DNA from: Actinomadura sp. NAK00032
GTDB taxonomy: Bacteria > Actinomycetota > Actinomycetes > Streptosporangiales > Streptosporangiaceae
Assembly (NCBI RefSeq): GCF_013364275.1
Contig: NZ_CP054932.1
Span: forward strand, 5,022,001-5,086,000
Direction of reading: 5' to 3'
DNA: 64,000 nucleotides
The first letter of the stretch is position 1. Every line of letters begins with the position of its first letter. A model generated the notes under the pieces. It did not search any database and was not told the origin of the DNA. It saw only the letters and a program-made list of their open reading frames with translations. This document shows positions 40,463 through 51,742 of the stretch, piece by piece. The position numbers and the translations under genes are program-made.

Positions 40463-40954
40463 TCAGCTGTAGGACGTTCGGCCCTCGCGTGAGCCCGCCG
40501 CCGGAAGTTCGGACTGCTCCACCGGCTGGACGTAGTCGTAGACGACCGTGGTGCGGACGTCCACGAACTCCTTGCGGCGCGCCAGCCGGTCCAGCACGAA
40601 GTCGCGCAGGTAGGCGGTGCTCGGCACCGCCACGTGGACCAGCAGGTCCTCGTTGCCGGTCACGACGAAGACCCCGACCGCCTCGGGCATCGCGGCCATG
40701 CCGTCGCGCGCCGACTCGATGGCCTCCCGCGACTGCGGCCGGATCCGGATCGAGATCAGCGCCTGCACCCCGCGGCCGAGGCGCTCGAAGTCCACGGCGG
40801 CGTGGAACCCGGTGAGGACGCCCCGCGCCCGCAGCGCCCGCGTGCGCTCCAGCGCCGTGGACGGCGCGATGCCCACCGCCTCGGCCAGCTCCCGGTTGGT
40901 CTGCCGCCCGTCCCGCTGCAACCGCCGCAGGATCGCCTGATCGACCGCGTCCAC
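40463..40954 (-). CDS. Lrp/AsnC-family regulator
   Basis: This 163-residue regulator has the AsnC-type HTH DQAILRRLQRDGRQTNRELAEAVGIAPSTALERTRALRARGVLTG and the RAM effector domain (VQALISIRIRPQS, VGVFVVTGNEDLLVHVAVPS, VDVRTTVVYDYV). Lrp proteins form multimers and respond to amino acids. It lies 110 bases ahead of the EamA gene on the same strand, a typical regulator-exporter pairing. The GTG start has little ribosome-binding support. Confidence 0.87.
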   Translation of the reverse strand: MDAVDQAILRRLQRDGRQTNRELAEAVGIAPSTALERTRALRARGVLTGFHAAVDFERLGRGVQALISIRIRPQSREAIESARDGMAAMPEAVGVFVVTGNEDLLVHVAVPSTAYLRDFVLDRLARRKEFVDVRTTVVYDYVQPVEQSELPAAGSREGRTSYS

Positions 40955-41152
40955 CGGTGCCCCTCCCCGAGATCTCCGCCGATGCCGAACGCCCGCGCGC
41001 GAACCACGCCCGGATGCCCCGCCATCCGAAGATTATTCGACCGCGAGCCGTGCTTCGAGACCGTCCGGCATGCCCGCACGTGGAGCGGCCGGACGCGGTG
41101 AACGCGGCGCCGCGCGCCCTGTGGACGTCGTAGGGCGGCGCGGGGACGCGAA

Positions 41153-41181
41153 CGGCCCGGCTCCCTCGCGGGGCCGGGCCG
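41153..41181 (-). terminator. Terminator-like hairpin after rbpA
   Basis: CGGCCCGGC and GCCGGGCCG are perfect nine-base arms around an 11-base loop, 22 bases after the rbpA stop. No T-tract follows, as is common in high-GC actinobacteria, so this is an I-type terminator call. The remaining bases up to the Lrp start (40955-41152) show nothing else clear. Confidence 0.55.
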
Positions 41182-41203
41182 GGATGCGCCGGTGCGCGTG
41201 CGG

Positions 41204-41575
41204 CTAGCGGGCCGCGGCCTCCATGGCCTGCTTCACGGCGGCGCGCTTCTCGCGGAGCTTGGCGAGCGCCTCCTCCAGGATGGCCTCGCCGTCCTCGTCG
41301 CTCCGGCGCTCCTTCACGTACGCCAGGTGCGTCTTGTAGGGCTCGGTCTTCGGCGGCGCCGGGGGGTTGTCCGCGTCCTGGCCGGCGGGGAACCCGCAGC
41401 GCGGGCAGTCCCACGTCTCGGGGACCGCGACGTCCGTCGCGAAGCTGGGCCGGGTCTCGTGCCGGTTGGCGCAGTAGAAGGTCACCCAGACACGGGGGGC
41501 GGCGTCGCCGCGCTCCGCCTCTCCCATCGGACCGGCCCCGACGCGGCTGCCCCGAATCGCGTTGCCACTACCCAC
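41204..41575 (-). CDS. rbpA: RNA polymerase-binding protein RbpA
   Basis: This 123-residue protein is RbpA: AIRGSRVGAGP near the N-terminus (the AxRGSRxG motif that contacts polymerase), a zinc-binding core with YCANRHE and WDCPRCG (Cys, His, Cys, Cys), a basic linker KTEPYKTHLAYVKERRS and the sigma-binding helix DEDGEAILEEALAKLREK. It stabilises open complexes with the housekeeping sigma factor and can aid rifampicin tolerance (established). The zinc ligands are intact, as in Streptomyces and unlike M. tuberculosis. The GTG start follows GAGGAG by seven bases. It is the last gene of the gap-pgk-tpiA-secG run. Confidence 0.93.
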   Translation of the reverse strand: MGSGNAIRGSRVGAGPMGEAERGDAAPRVWVTFYCANRHETRPSFATDVAVPETWDCPRCGFPAGQDADNPPAPPKTEPYKTHLAYVKERRSDEDGEAILEEALAKLREKRAAVKQAMEAAAR

Positions 41576-41597
41576 GGAATACTCCTCGCTCGGTGTT

Positions 41598-41632
41598 CCG
41601 CCGCCGTCCGTGACCTCCTGGGACGGCGGCGG
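41598..41632 (-). terminator. Hairpin between secG and rbpA
   Basis: CCGCCGCCGTCC (41598-41609) and GGACGGCGGCGG (41621-41632) are perfect 12-base arms with an 11-base loop. It lies 25 bases beyond the secG stop and 23 bases before the rbpA start and has no T-tract, so it could terminate transcription, protect secG mRNA or reduce read-through into rbpA. Confidence 0.55.
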
Positions 41633-41657
41633 CGATCGCAAATGTCAGACGGGTGGC

Positions 41658-41900
41658 TCAGCCGACGCCCTTGTGCTTGAACAGCAGCCCCAGCACGACG
41701 ATCGAGGCGAACCACAGCACCCCGACGCCGACCGTCAGCCGGTCGAGGTTGCGCTCGACCACGGACGACCCGCCCAGGGACGACGAGACTCCGCCGCCGA
41801 ACATGTCCGACAGCCCGCCGCCCTTGCCCTTGTGCATCAGGACGAGGACCACCATCAGCAGGCTCGTGACGATGAGCACGATGGACGTTGCGATGATCAC
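41658..41900 (-). CDS. secG: Preprotein translocase subunit SecG
   Basis: This 80-residue protein has two membrane segments (IIATSIVLIVTSLLMVVLVLM and VGVLWFASIVVLGLLF) around a cytoplasmic HKGKGGGLSDMFGGG loop, the normal SecG layout. It helps SecYE in protein export. It starts at a GTG 138 bases after tpiA. Conserved position after tpiA in actinobacteria supports the call. Confidence 0.95.
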   Translation of the reverse strand: MIIATSIVLIVTSLLMVVLVLMHKGKGGGLSDMFGGGVSSSLGGSSVVERNLDRLTVGVGVLWFASIVVLGLLFKHKGVG

Positions 41901-42037
41901 GATTCTTCAGCGCCTTTGTCTGTAGGTCGGGGACGGAGGGTCGGCCGGGCGGTTTACCCGTCAGCTACGAAGGGTACGACGAACTACCCGCTGGTTCGGC
42001 AAGAACCCCCAGTTCACGCAGAATTGATCAGTTTTGA

Positions 42038-42850
42038 TCAGACGGGGAGATCCCGGTACCGGCAGATCTTGACGAATTCTCCCGGGTCCAGGCTGGCACC
42101 ACCGACCAGGGCGCCGTCCACGTCCTCCTGCGCCATGAGCTTGGCGACGTTGCCGCTCTTGACCGAACCGCCGTACAGGATACGCACCTCGTCGGCCAGT
42201 CCGCCGTCGTACAGCTCGGCGAGCCGCGTCCTGATCGCGGCGCAGACCTCCTGCGCGTCCTGCGGGGTGGCGACCTCGCCGGTGCCGATCGCCCAGACCG
42301 GCTCGTAGGCGATCACGGTGCGCCGCACATGCTCGGCGGGGATCTTCTCCAGCCCGCCGACCAGCTGGGTGAGGCAGTGGTGGACGTGCCCGCCGGCCTT
42401 GCGGACCTCCAGGCCCTCCCCGATGCACAGGATCGGGGTGATGTCGGCGGCGAGCGCCGCCTTGGCCTTGGCGTTGACGACCGCGTCGTCCTCGGCGTGG
42501 AACTGGCGGCGCTCGGAGTGCCCCACGACGGCGTAGTCGCAGCCGAGCTTGGCGAGCATCGACGCGGCGATCTCGCCGGTGTAGGCGCCGGAGGCGTGCT
42601 GGGAGACGTCCTGCGCGCCGTACTGGATGGCGAGCCGGTCGGCGTCGACGAGCGTCTGCACCGACCGGATCGCCGTGAACGGCGGGATCACGGCGATGTC
42701 GACGGCGTCGTAGTCGGCGTCCTTGAGCGCGAACGCCATCTTCTGGACGAGCGCGATCGCCTCGAGGTGGTTGTTGTTCATCTTCCAGTTGCCCGCCATG
42801 AGCGGCTTGCGGCCGCTCTGCTTGCCGGAAGAAGGGGTCGCGGGGGCCAT
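42038..42850 (-). CDS. tpiA: Triosephosphate isomerase
   Basis: This 270-residue protein has all TIM signatures: [10 protein letters not shown] (substrate Lys), [10 protein letters not shown] (catalytic His) and [13 protein letters not shown] (catalytic Glu), with GGSVKSGN for phosphate binding near the end. It interconverts dihydroxyacetone phosphate and glyceraldehyde 3-phosphate. A 14-residue N-terminal extension ([14 protein letters not shown]) precedes the core. It lies three bases after pgk in the glycolytic run. Confidence 0.97.
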   Translation of the reverse strand: MAPATPSSGKQSGRKPLMAGNWKMNNNHLEAIALVQKMAFALKDADYDAVDIAVIPPFTAIRSVQTLVDADRLAIQYGAQDVSQHASGAYTGEIAASMLAKLGCDYAVVGHSERRQFHAEDDAVVNAKAKAALAADITPILCIGEGLEVRKAGGHVHHCLTQLVGGLEKIPAEHVRRTVIAYEPVWAIGTGEVATPQDAQEVCAAIRTRLAELYDGGLADEVRILYGGSVKSGNVAKLMAQEDVDGALVGGASLDPGEFVKICRYRDLPV

Positions 42851-42853
42851 CGG

Positions 42854-44041
<1,188 letters not shown>

Positions 44042-44072
44042 CGGGATGCGATGTCCTTCCGTACACGGCCGC

Positions 44073-44115
44073 GCCGTGGCCGCGCGCCCCCTTCCGGGCG
44101 CGCCGCGGCCACGGC
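44073..44115 (-). terminator. Strong hairpin between gap and pgk
   Basis: GCCGTGGCCGCG (44073-44084) and CGCGGCCACGGC (44104-44115) are perfect 12-base arms; an inner CGCCC/GGGCG stem extends it with a small bulge. It lies 14 bases past the gap stop, with no T-tract, and before the pgk ribosome-binding site. It may attenuate or stabilise so that gap exceeds pgk in expression. Confidence 0.62.
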
Positions 44116-44129
44116 GGCGACGGCTTCGG

Positions 44130-45188
<1,059 letters not shown>

Positions 45189-45360
45189 CTACGGTGATTC
45201 CGGGGTTCTCCCCTGCCTCGACCCTATCCAATGACTCATGAGTAGCCCGACACCGGTGGTGTGGGTTTTCACGGGTGAGACCGCCGTCCCCCGGCCGGGG
45301 GATCCTCCCGCTTCCACCCCAGCTCACGTGATTCATCGATCATCACTACACTCGCCCACC

Positions 45361-46125
45361 ATGTGGCGCGCGTGCTCTGCTCTGGTGATAGGCGTCCTGC
45401 TCGCGTGCCTGCCGGCGCCCGCGGCCGCGGCGGCGCTGGAGCGTGCCAAGCCGGTGAGCCGCGTCGACCACCTCGCGGCCGAGCTGCGCCGCGACCCGGT
45501 GTACGTCACCGACCACGCCCCGCGGGCGCTGCCGCCGGACGCCGCCCAGCGGATCAGGAAGGCGGTCGCCCGCCTCGGCGTGCCCGTCTTCGTCGCCGTG
45601 ACCCCGACCTACCTCGTCGACCGCTACTCCACCGACGACCTGGTCCCGCTCCTGCACGACAGCCTCGGCAAGCCGGGCGTCTACATCGTGGCCGACCCGG
45701 CGCACACGTCCCTCTCCGCCGTCCAGTACGGCGGAGCGACGCTCCCGGTGAGGGACGCGATGCGGGCCGCGACGTCCGAGCTGGCCGGCGACGCGGGCGC
45801 GGTGGCGGTGATCGAGCGGTTCGTGGAGGTCGCCCTGTCCGGCCGCGCCAAGGAGCGGAGCGACAACGCGGGCCCGCGCCCGAAGTCCAAGGTCCGCATC
45901 GCCCTCGACGCCCGCGACCGGTCCGAGCGCGAGGCGGCCCGCGCGGAGCAGGTCGCCTTCGCCACCGGCGCGGTCCTCAGCGCCGTCCCTCTCCTCCTGC
46001 TGCTGCTGTGGGTGCGCTGGTGGCGACACCGACGGCGGCCCGCCGAGGCGGCAAAGACGGCGCAGCCCCGAACGACGGCGCGCAAACAGAAGAGCAAGGG
46101 CGGAAGGCAGGGGAAGCGCCGGTGA
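45361..46125 (+). CDS. Secretory membrane protein, first of three tandem paralogues
   Basis: This 254-residue protein has a signal peptide (MWRACSALVIGVLLACLPAPAAAAA), a soluble external domain, then one C-terminal membrane segment (VLSAVPLLLLLLWVRWW) and a basic tail. The external domain carries a module shared with the next two genes: RDPVYVTDHAPRALPPDAAQRIRKAVARLGVPVFVAVTPT. It lacks the CxxC-type C-terminal domain that the next two have. TACACT is eight bases before the ATG and no Shine-Dalgarno site is seen, so it may be leaderless. The family is not recognised; it is conserved-looking and likely acts in or at the membrane. Confidence 0.7.
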   Translation: MWRACSALVIGVLLACLPAPAAAAALERAKPVSRVDHLAAELRRDPVYVTDHAPRALPPDAAQRIRKAVARLGVPVFVAVTPTYLVDRYSTDDLVPLLHDSLGKPGVYIVADPAHTSLSAVQYGGATLPVRDAMRAATSELAGDAGAVAVIERFVEVALSGRAKERSDNAGPRPKSKVRIALDARDRSEREAARAEQVAFATGAVLSAVPLLLLLLWVRWWRHRRRPAEAAKTAQPRTTARKQKSKGGRQGKRR

Positions 46126-47393
46126 ACCCCATCATCCGGATCCTGGCCCTCACGGCCGTACTGCTGGCCGCCTCCCCGCTTGTCACCGCGCCCGCCGCCG
46201 CGAGCGAGCCCGTCCCCGCGTACGCGCGGCACCGGCTGGACCGGGTGGCCGCGGCCCTCGGCAAGGACCCCCTCTTCATCGACCCCGACATGGCCTCGGC
46301 GCTCGACGAGACCGGGCGCGCCCGCGTCCGCGCGGCCATGAAGTCGGCGGCGGGCACGCTCGGCGCGCCCGTCTACGTGGTGGTGATCCCGAACAAGTCC
46401 GACTCGGAGAGCCAGGGCAGGGACGACGTCTTCCTGCACGGGATCCACGACCGGCTCCGCCGCGACGGCCTCTACGTCCTGGTCAACTCGTCCGCCTGGT
46501 TCGAGGAGGAGGCGTTCGGCGTGCCGCGCCGGATGTACGCCATCGACGACGACCGCGCGCAGCGCCCCGCCGACTCCGAGCGCCGCTTCGCCGACCTGGC
46601 CGACCGCCTCGCCCTCCGGCTGCGGATCATCCAGGACGCCCCGTCCCGGACCCCGCAGACCCCCCGCCTCTACACCACGCCCGACCCGTTCGGGCAGGAG
46701 CACACGCTGCGGACGGTCGAGCCCGAGACCGGGCCCCCCTTCCTCGCCGGCCTGCTGCTCGTCGGCCCGCTCAGCGCGCTCGTGCTCTACGGCGCCGGCG
46801 CGGGCGCCGCCGCCTACCGCCGCCACCGCCGCCACCGCACACCCCGTGCCCCCGCGGGCGTCGAGACCCATGCCAACGCCCCCGCCGAGCCGTCCGTGAA
46901 ATGGCTGCGCCGGACAGGCGCCAAGGAGCTGGACCGCCTGCGGGGCCTGCTCCCGGACGCCGCGGAGGACAACCCCGGCCGCGAGTACGCGGCGTCCGCC
47001 TACGACGTCGCGCAGATCCTCTACGACGACGCCGGCGAGGACCCCGAACGCGTCCTGGACCTCGCCGGAGTGATCGTGCTGGCCCGCCAGGGCCGGGCGG
47101 CACTGGCGGACAAGACCGCGGCGCCACCGCCGCCGTGCTTCATCAACCCGCTGCACGGCCCGTCCGCCCAGCGCCGCAAGGTGCACGCGGGCGACGGCCG
47201 CACCAGGCGGCGCCCCGTCTGCTCGGCGTGCGCCGCCAGAAGCTCGTCGGCCCTGGCCGAACGGAGGCTGAGGGTCCCCGGCCCCCACGGCCGGCGCCCG
47301 CACTACGCCGTCCCCGGGGTCTGGAAGGACACCGGCTTCGGGGCGGACGGCAACATGATCCCCCGCATCCAGGAGTATCTCGGTGTCGAGTGA
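46122..47393 (+). CDS. Membrane protein, second tandem paralogue with C-terminal cysteine domain
   Basis: This 423-residue protein has a signal peptide (MNPIIRILALTAVLLAASPLV...), the shared external module (DPLFIDPDMASALDETGRARVRAAM, then GAPVYVVVIPN), one membrane segment (FLAGLLLVGPLSALVLYGAGAG) and a cytoplasmic C-terminal domain with PPCFINPLHGPSAQRRK, then RRPVCSACAARSS and WKDTGFGADGNMIPRIQEYL. The single-spaced Cys residues (VCSAC) could bind zinc. The GTG overlaps the stop of the first paralogue. Function is unknown; I do not recognise the family. Confidence 0.72.
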   Translation: MNPIIRILALTAVLLAASPLVTAPAAASEPVPAYARHRLDRVAAALGKDPLFIDPDMASALDETGRARVRAAMKSAAGTLGAPVYVVVIPNKSDSESQGRDDVFLHGIHDRLRRDGLYVLVNSSAWFEEEAFGVPRRMYAIDDDRAQRPADSERRFADLADRLALRLRIIQDAPSRTPQTPRLYTTPDPFGQEHTLRTVEPETGPPFLAGLLLVGPLSALVLYGAGAGAAAYRRHRRHRTPRAPAGVETHANAPAEPSVKWLRRTGAKELDRLRGLLPDAAEDNPGREYAASAYDVAQILYDDAGEDPERVLDLAGVIVLARQGRAALADKTAAPPPPCFINPLHGPSAQRRKVHAGDGRTRRRPVCSACAARSSSALAERRLRVPGPHGRRPHYAVPGVWKDTGFGADGNMIPRIQEYLGVE

Positions 47394-48591
47394 ACCGTCC
47401 CCGGGCGAGCGGCTCGCCGCGGCGCTGCGGCGCTCCCCCGTCTACGTCGACCCGTCGCTCGCGTCCGCGCTGCCGAAGGCCGACCGCGACCGGCTCATCG
47501 CCAAGTTCCGCAAGCTGCCCGTGCCGGTGTTCGTCGTCCTCGTCCCGCTGATCAAGGGCGGCACGTGGAGCGACGACGACCAGCTCGCGACGGTCGTGCA
47601 CGCGAAACTCGGCCGGGACGGCGTCTACATCACCTTCAGCGACAGCGGCGACGACCTGCGCGCCAAGGAGTTCGGCGGCGACCACCAGGCCCGCTACGCC
47701 GCGTGGGCGGTGTCGTTCGACCGCGCCTACGACGACGCGTCCGTCGCGACCCGCCTCGACCGGATCGCCGACCTCATGCTGTCGGGCAACGCGAAGAAGG
47801 AGTACGACCGCCAGTCGGCGGCGATCGAGAAGCGCGCCAAGCAGCGCCGCTCCGAGCAGGGCCTCCCCACCGGCGATGGCGAGGACTCCTCCGCGCTCCC
47901 CTTCGCCCTCGGCGCCGCGGGCATCGCGGCGGCCGGGGCGGCGGGCCTGCTGCTGTGGCGCCGCCGCCGCATGGCGTCCGTCCGCCGCGACGGCAGCGCG
48001 CTGCTGCTGCCCCGCACGGTGTTCTCCACGGCGAAGCGCGCCAGCGAGGACCAGCTCCGCGAGCAGGCGTCCCATGAGGTCATCGCGTTCGGCGAGCTCC
48101 TGGACACCACCGACGTGCCGGTGTCCGGGGAGCGGACCGGCGAGCTGATGACCCGGGCCCTGGACGCCTACCAGGCGGCCGGCAAGGTCCTGGACCGCTC
48201 GCGCGGCGTCCCCGACCTGGCCGGCGTGCTCGTCCTGGTCGACCAGGGCCGCGACGCGCTCGCGTCCGCCCGCGCCGTCGCCGCCGGGAAGCCGGAGATC
48301 CCGCCGAGCCCGCTCTGCTTCTTCAACCCGCTGCACGGCGACGCGGGCCCCCGCATCGACTGGCGCCCCATCGGCTCCCGCCGCCGCCTCCGCGTCCACG
48401 CCTGCCGCGACTGCGCCCGCGCCGCCCGCGCGAAGCAGACCCCCGACATCCTCATGGACCGCCGCGACGGCCGCGAAGTCCCCTACTTCGAAGCCGACCC
48501 CACCAAGAGCGTCTGGGCCGAAACCGGCTACGGCCACCTAAGAGAGGACCTGGTCCCCCGAATCCTCAGAGGCGACCACACCCAGACCTGA
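47383..48591 (+). CDS. Membrane protein, third tandem paralogue
   Basis: This 402-residue protein has the same parts as the second copy but no export signal: SPVYVDPSLASALPKADRDRLIAKFRKLPVPVFVVLVPL at the start, one membrane segment (LPFALGAAGIAAAGAAGLLLW), then SPLCFFNPLHGDAG, HACRDCARAARAKQ and WAETGYGHLREDLVPRI. The CFxNPLHG, CxxC and W-x-(D/E)TG(F/Y)G ... PRI parts are shared with the second copy. The missing signal peptide means the topology may differ, or the start may lie elsewhere. It overlaps the second copy by 11 bases. A strong bidirectional terminator follows. Confidence 0.72.
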   Translation: MSSEPSPGERLAAALRRSPVYVDPSLASALPKADRDRLIAKFRKLPVPVFVVLVPLIKGGTWSDDDQLATVVHAKLGRDGVYITFSDSGDDLRAKEFGGDHQARYAAWAVSFDRAYDDASVATRLDRIADLMLSGNAKKEYDRQSAAIEKRAKQRRSEQGLPTGDGEDSSALPFALGAAGIAAAGAAGLLLWRRRRMASVRRDGSALLLPRTVFSTAKRASEDQLREQASHEVIAFGELLDTTDVPVSGERTGELMTRALDAYQAAGKVLDRSRGVPDLAGVLVLVDQGRDALASARAVAAGKPEIPPSPLCFFNPLHGDAGPRIDWRPIGSRRRLRVHACRDCARAARAKQTPDILMDRRDGREVPYFEADPTKSVWAETGYGHLREDLVPRILRGDHTQT

Positions 48592-48699
48592 CCAGCACCC
48601 CCGGGGCCCGAACCCCAGCCCCCAGGGCCCGAAGCTCAGCGCCGGCCCACGGGTCGTGCGGCCGGAGGGCGCCCAACGCCCGGAGGCCGCCCGACCCGC

Positions 48700-48757
48700 C
48701 GGCCGAGAGGCCGTTTCACGAGACGCGCCAGCGGCTCGGGAAACGGCCTCTCGGCCG
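48700..48757. terminator. Bidirectional terminator between the paralogue operon and whiA
   Basis: CGGCCGAGAGGCCGTTTC (48700-48717) and GAAACGGCCTCTCGGCCG (48740-48757) are perfect 18-base arms around a 22-base loop. It lies between two convergent genes, so it can stop both. The rest of the 218-base gap shows nothing else. Confidence 0.82.
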
Positions 48758-48809
48758 CTGACGGGGGTTCCAGGGGGTCGCCCCCCTGGATAAACACAGC
48801 CCCCCTGGG

Positions 48810-49787
48810 CTAGCCGAGCATGTCCGCGGTGAGGTTCGCCTCCGTGCCGGGGATGCCCTGGTCGGTGGCGCGTTTGTCGGCCATGGCGAGGAGGCGGCGG
48901 ATGCGGCCGGCGATGGCGTCCTTGGTGAGGGGCGGGTCGGCGAGCTGGCCGAGTTCCTCCAGGGACGCCTGCTTGTGCTCCAGGCGGAGGCGGCCGGCCT
49001 TGACGAGGTGGTCGGGGGCGTCGTCGCCGAGGATCTCCAGGGCGCGGGCGACGCGGGCGCCGGCGGCGACGGCGGCGCGGGCGGAGCGGCGCAGGTTCGC
49101 GTCGTCGAAGTTGGCGAGCCGGTTGGCGGTGGCGCGGACCTCGCGGCGCATGCGGCGCTCCTCCCAGGCGAGGACGCTGTCGTGCGCGCCGAGCCGGGTG
49201 AGCAGGGCGCTGATGGCGTCGCCGTCGCGGACGACGACGCGGTCGACGCCGCGGACCTCGCGGGCCTTGGCGTGGATCTTGAGCCGGCGGGCGGCGCCGA
49301 CGAGGGCGAGCGCGGCCTCGGGGCCGGGGCAGGTCACCTCCAGCGACATGGAGCGGCCGGGCTCGGTGAGGGAGCCGTGGGCGAGGAACGCGCCGCGCCA
49401 GGCCGACTCGGCGTCGCAGGCCGCCCCCGCGACCACGTGCCGGGGCAGCCCGCGGACGGGCCGGCCGTTGTTGTCGATGAGCCCGGTCTGCCGGGCGAGC
49501 GACTCGCCGTCGCGGAACACGCGGACGACGTAGCGGTTGCCCTTGCGCAGCCCGCTCGGCGCGAGCACGACGACCTCGGAGGTGTGCCCGAACACCTCCG
49601 CGATGTCCTTGATCAGGCGCCGTGCCGCGACGCCGGTGTCGATCTCGGCCTCGATCACGATCCGCCCGCTGACCAGGTGCAGGCCGCCCGCGAACCGCAG
49701 CAGCGTCGAGACCTCGGCCTTGCGGCAGCACGGCTTCATGACCGTGAGCCTGCTCAGCTCGTCCTTGACCACACCGGTCATCGCCAT
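48810..49787 (-). CDS. whiA: Sporulation regulator WhiA
   Basis: This 325-residue protein is Whi[34 protein letters not shown] at the N-terminus (LAGLIDADG-like domain) and [34 protein letters not shown] with the C-terminal [28 protein letters not shown]. It controls sporulation septation genes in actinobacteria (established). The ATG at 49787 follows GGAGGG by eight bases. It sits with yvcK and rapZ, the conserved actinobacterial order. Confidence 0.95.
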   Translation of the reverse strand: MAMTGVVKDELSRLTVMKPCCRKAEVSTLLRFAGGLHLVSGRIVIEAEIDTGVAARRLIKDIAEVFGHTSEVVVLAPSGLRKGNRYVVRVFRDGESLARQTGLIDNNGRPVRGLPRHVVAGAACDAESAWRGAFLAHGSLTEPGRSMSLEVTCPGPEAALALVGAARRLKIHAKAREVRGVDRVVVRDGDAISALLTRLGAHDSVLAWEERRMRREVRATANRLANFDDANLRRSARAAVAAGARVARALEILGDDAPDHLVKAGRLRLEHKQASLEELGQLADPPLTKDAIAGRIRRLLAMADKRATDQGIPGTEANLTADMLG

Positions 49788-49848
49788 CTGATGAACCCTC
49801 CCCCTATCGGACTCCCAGCAGTGTGGCCGATGCCGACCACGCGGGATG

Positions 49849-50826
49849 TCACTCGCTGAAAATCTGTACCAAGGCTTGGGCCAGCCGGGCGGGTTCATGA
49901 CGCGGCGAGCCGTCGTCGGCGGCGACGTCGGCGAGGACCAGCCGCCCCCCGAGCGCCTGGACGGCCTTGTCGAGCGCGGCCGGGTCGTCCACCACGCCCC
50001 GGTCGGCGAGGACGACGTCGACCCGCAGGTCCGGGGCGTGCGCCTGCAGGACCTCCAGGTGGGTCTGCGGCGAGAAGTCGTCGGTCTCGCCGGGCTGCGG
50101 CGCGAGGTTCAGCGCGACGACGCGGCGGGCGCGGGCGGTGGTGAGCGCGCGGGCCAGCGCGGGCACCTTGAGGTGCGGCAGGACGCTGGTGAACCAGGAG
50201 CCGGGGCCGAACACGATCCAGTCGGCGTCCTCGACGGCGGCGAGCGCCTCGGGGCAGGCGGGCGGGTCGGCGGGCACGAGCGAGATCCCGAGCACGCTGC
50301 CGGGCGTCTTCGCGCACGCCACCTGCCCTTTGACCCGGGTGACCTCGCCGGGGCGGGCCGGGTCGGCGCCGCGGACCTCGGCGACGATGTCCATCGGGAC
50401 GGCCGCCATCGGCAGCACGCGGCCGTGCGCGCCGAGCAGCCGGCCGACCCAGTCGAGGCCGGCGACGGTGGAGCCCGCGGTCCCGGCGCCGCCGAGCAGC
50501 TCCCACAGCGCGACGATCAGCAGGTTGCCGACGGCGTGGTCCTTCAGGTCGCCCTCGCTGCCGAACCGGTGCTGGACGACGTCCCGCCAGGTCTGGCCCC
50601 ATTCGTCGTCGCCGCAGAGGGCGGCGAGCGCCATCCGCAGGTCGCCGGGCGGCAGCACGCCCAGTTCGCGGCGGAGCCGGCCGCTGGAGCCGCCGTCGTC
50701 GGCGACGGTGACGACGGCGGTCAGCCGGTCGGTGACGCGGCGCAGCGCCGACAGGGAGGCGTACAGGCCATGGCCGCCGCCGAGCGCGACGACCTTCGGG
50801 CCCTCCGTCGAGCCAGAAGGCTTCAC
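49849..50826 (-). CDS. yvcK: YvcK/GlmR-like gluconeogenesis factor
   Basis: This 325-residue protein has the YvcK/CofD-like pattern: [61 protein letters not shown], then [23 protein letters not shown] and [22 protein letters not shown]. YvcK supports growth on gluconeogenic carbon and cell-wall precursor supply in other bacteria. It lies between rapZ and whiA, its usual neighbours. The GTG start follows GAGGAG at about 13 bases, so spacing is long. Confidence 0.94.
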   Translation of the reverse strand: MKPSGSTEGPKVVALGGGHGLYASLSALRRVTDRLTAVVTVADDGGSSGRLRRELGVLPPGDLRMALAALCGDDEWGQTWRDVVQHRFGSEGDLKDHAVGNLLIVALWELLGGAGTAGSTVAGLDWVGRLLGAHGRVLPMAAVPMDIVAEVRGADPARPGEVTRVKGQVACAKTPGSVLGISLVPADPPACPEALAAVEDADWIVFGPGSWFTSVLPHLKVPALARALTTARARRVVALNLAPQPGETDDFSPQTHLEVLQAHAPDLRVDVVLADRGVVDDPAALDKAVQALGGRLVLADVAADDGSPRHEPARLAQALVQIFSE

Positions 50827-50863
50827 CGTGCCGTTTCTCTCCTCGTCCGGGACCCGCGGCTGC

Positions 50864-51742
50864 TCATTCGCGGCCGAGGTCACGGTGGGCGACCTGCACC
50901 TCGATGCCCTCGTCCCGCAGCCGGGCGGCGATCTGTTCCGCCATGGCCACACTACGGTGTTTTCCACCGGTGCATCCCACGGCGAGCGTCACGTAGTGCT
51001 TGCCCTCGCGCTCGTAGCCGTCGGCGAGCAGCCGCAGGACCTCGGAGTAGGCGTCCAGGAACTCCTTGGCGCCGCGCTGCCCGAGCACGTAGTCGCGGAC
51101 GGCGGTGTCGCGGCCGGTCTTCGGGCGCAGCTCCGGCACCCAGTGCGGGTTCGGCAGGAACCGGCAGTCGACGACGAGGTCGGCGTCGACCGGCAGGCCG
51201 TACTTGTAGCCGAACGACACCACGGTGGCGCGCAGGCTGGACTCGCCGGTGTCGTTGCCGAAGAACCCGATGATCTTGTTGCGCAGCTCGTGCACGTTGA
51301 GCCCGCTGGTGTCGATCACCAGGTCGGCCTCGGCGCGCACCTCGCGGACCAGTTCCCGCTCGCGGGCGATGCCGTCGACCAGCCGGCCGTCGCCCTGCAG
51401 CGGGTGCGGGCGGCGGACGCTCTCGAACCGGCGCACCAGGTCGGCGTCGCTCGCCTCCAGGAACACCACCCGCGGGTGGACGCCCCGCGCCTCCAGCTCC
51501 GCGATCGAGGAGTGCAGGTCGGCGGTGAAGGCGCGGCTGCGCACGTCCACCACGACGGCGATGCGGGGCACCGCGTCCTTCACCCGGCCGCCGAGGTCGG
51601 CCATCGTGGCGAGCAGCCCCGGCGGCAGGTTGTCGACCACGTACCAGTCGAGGTCCTCCAGGGACTTGGCCGCGGTGCTGCGGCCCGCCCCCGACATGCC
51701 GGTCACGATCACGATGTCCGGGATCTTCGTCTCGCTGGTCAT
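50864..51742 (-). CDS. rapZ: RNase adapter/nucleotide-binding protein RapZ
   Basis: This 292-residue protein has the P-loop [33 protein letters not shown], the C-terminal [21 protein letters not shown] and [29 protein letters not shown], which are RapZ hallmarks. RapZ binds nucleotides and, in enterobacteria, an sRNA for glmS control; the role in actinobacteria is not set. It overlaps uvrC by ATGA and lies ahead of yvcK, conserved in this order. Confidence 0.95.
   Translation of the reverse strand: MTSETKIPDIVIVTGMSGAGRSTAAKSLEDLDWYVVDNLPPGLLATMADLGGRVKDAVPRIAVVVDVRSRAFTADLHSSIAELEARGVHPRVVFLEASDADLVRRFESVRRPHPLQGDGRLVDGIARERELVREVRAEADLVIDTSGLNVHELRNKIIGFFGNDTGESSLRATVVSFGYKYGLPVDADLVVDCRFLPNPHWVPELRPKTGRDTAVRDYVLGQRGAKEFLDAYSEVLRLLADGYEREGKHYVTLAVGCTGGKHRSVAMAEQIAARLRDEGIEVQVAHRDLGRE

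Noticed and set aside
39402-41414. A 670-residue frame running through EamA, Lrp and beyond
   Set aside because: The first 350 residues are a shadow of the Lrp gene and its upstream region. Only the 316-residue EamA part is protein-like.
41204-41641. Upstream-extended start for rbpA at 41641
   Set aside because: The extra 22 residues are not RbpA-like. GTG at 41575 follows GAGGAG and matches the known N-terminus.
42026-42040. TGATCA-GTTT-TGATCA repeat at the tpiA end
   Set aside because: It overlaps the stop codon and its arms are self-palindromes. It is too short for a terminator and has no partner site.
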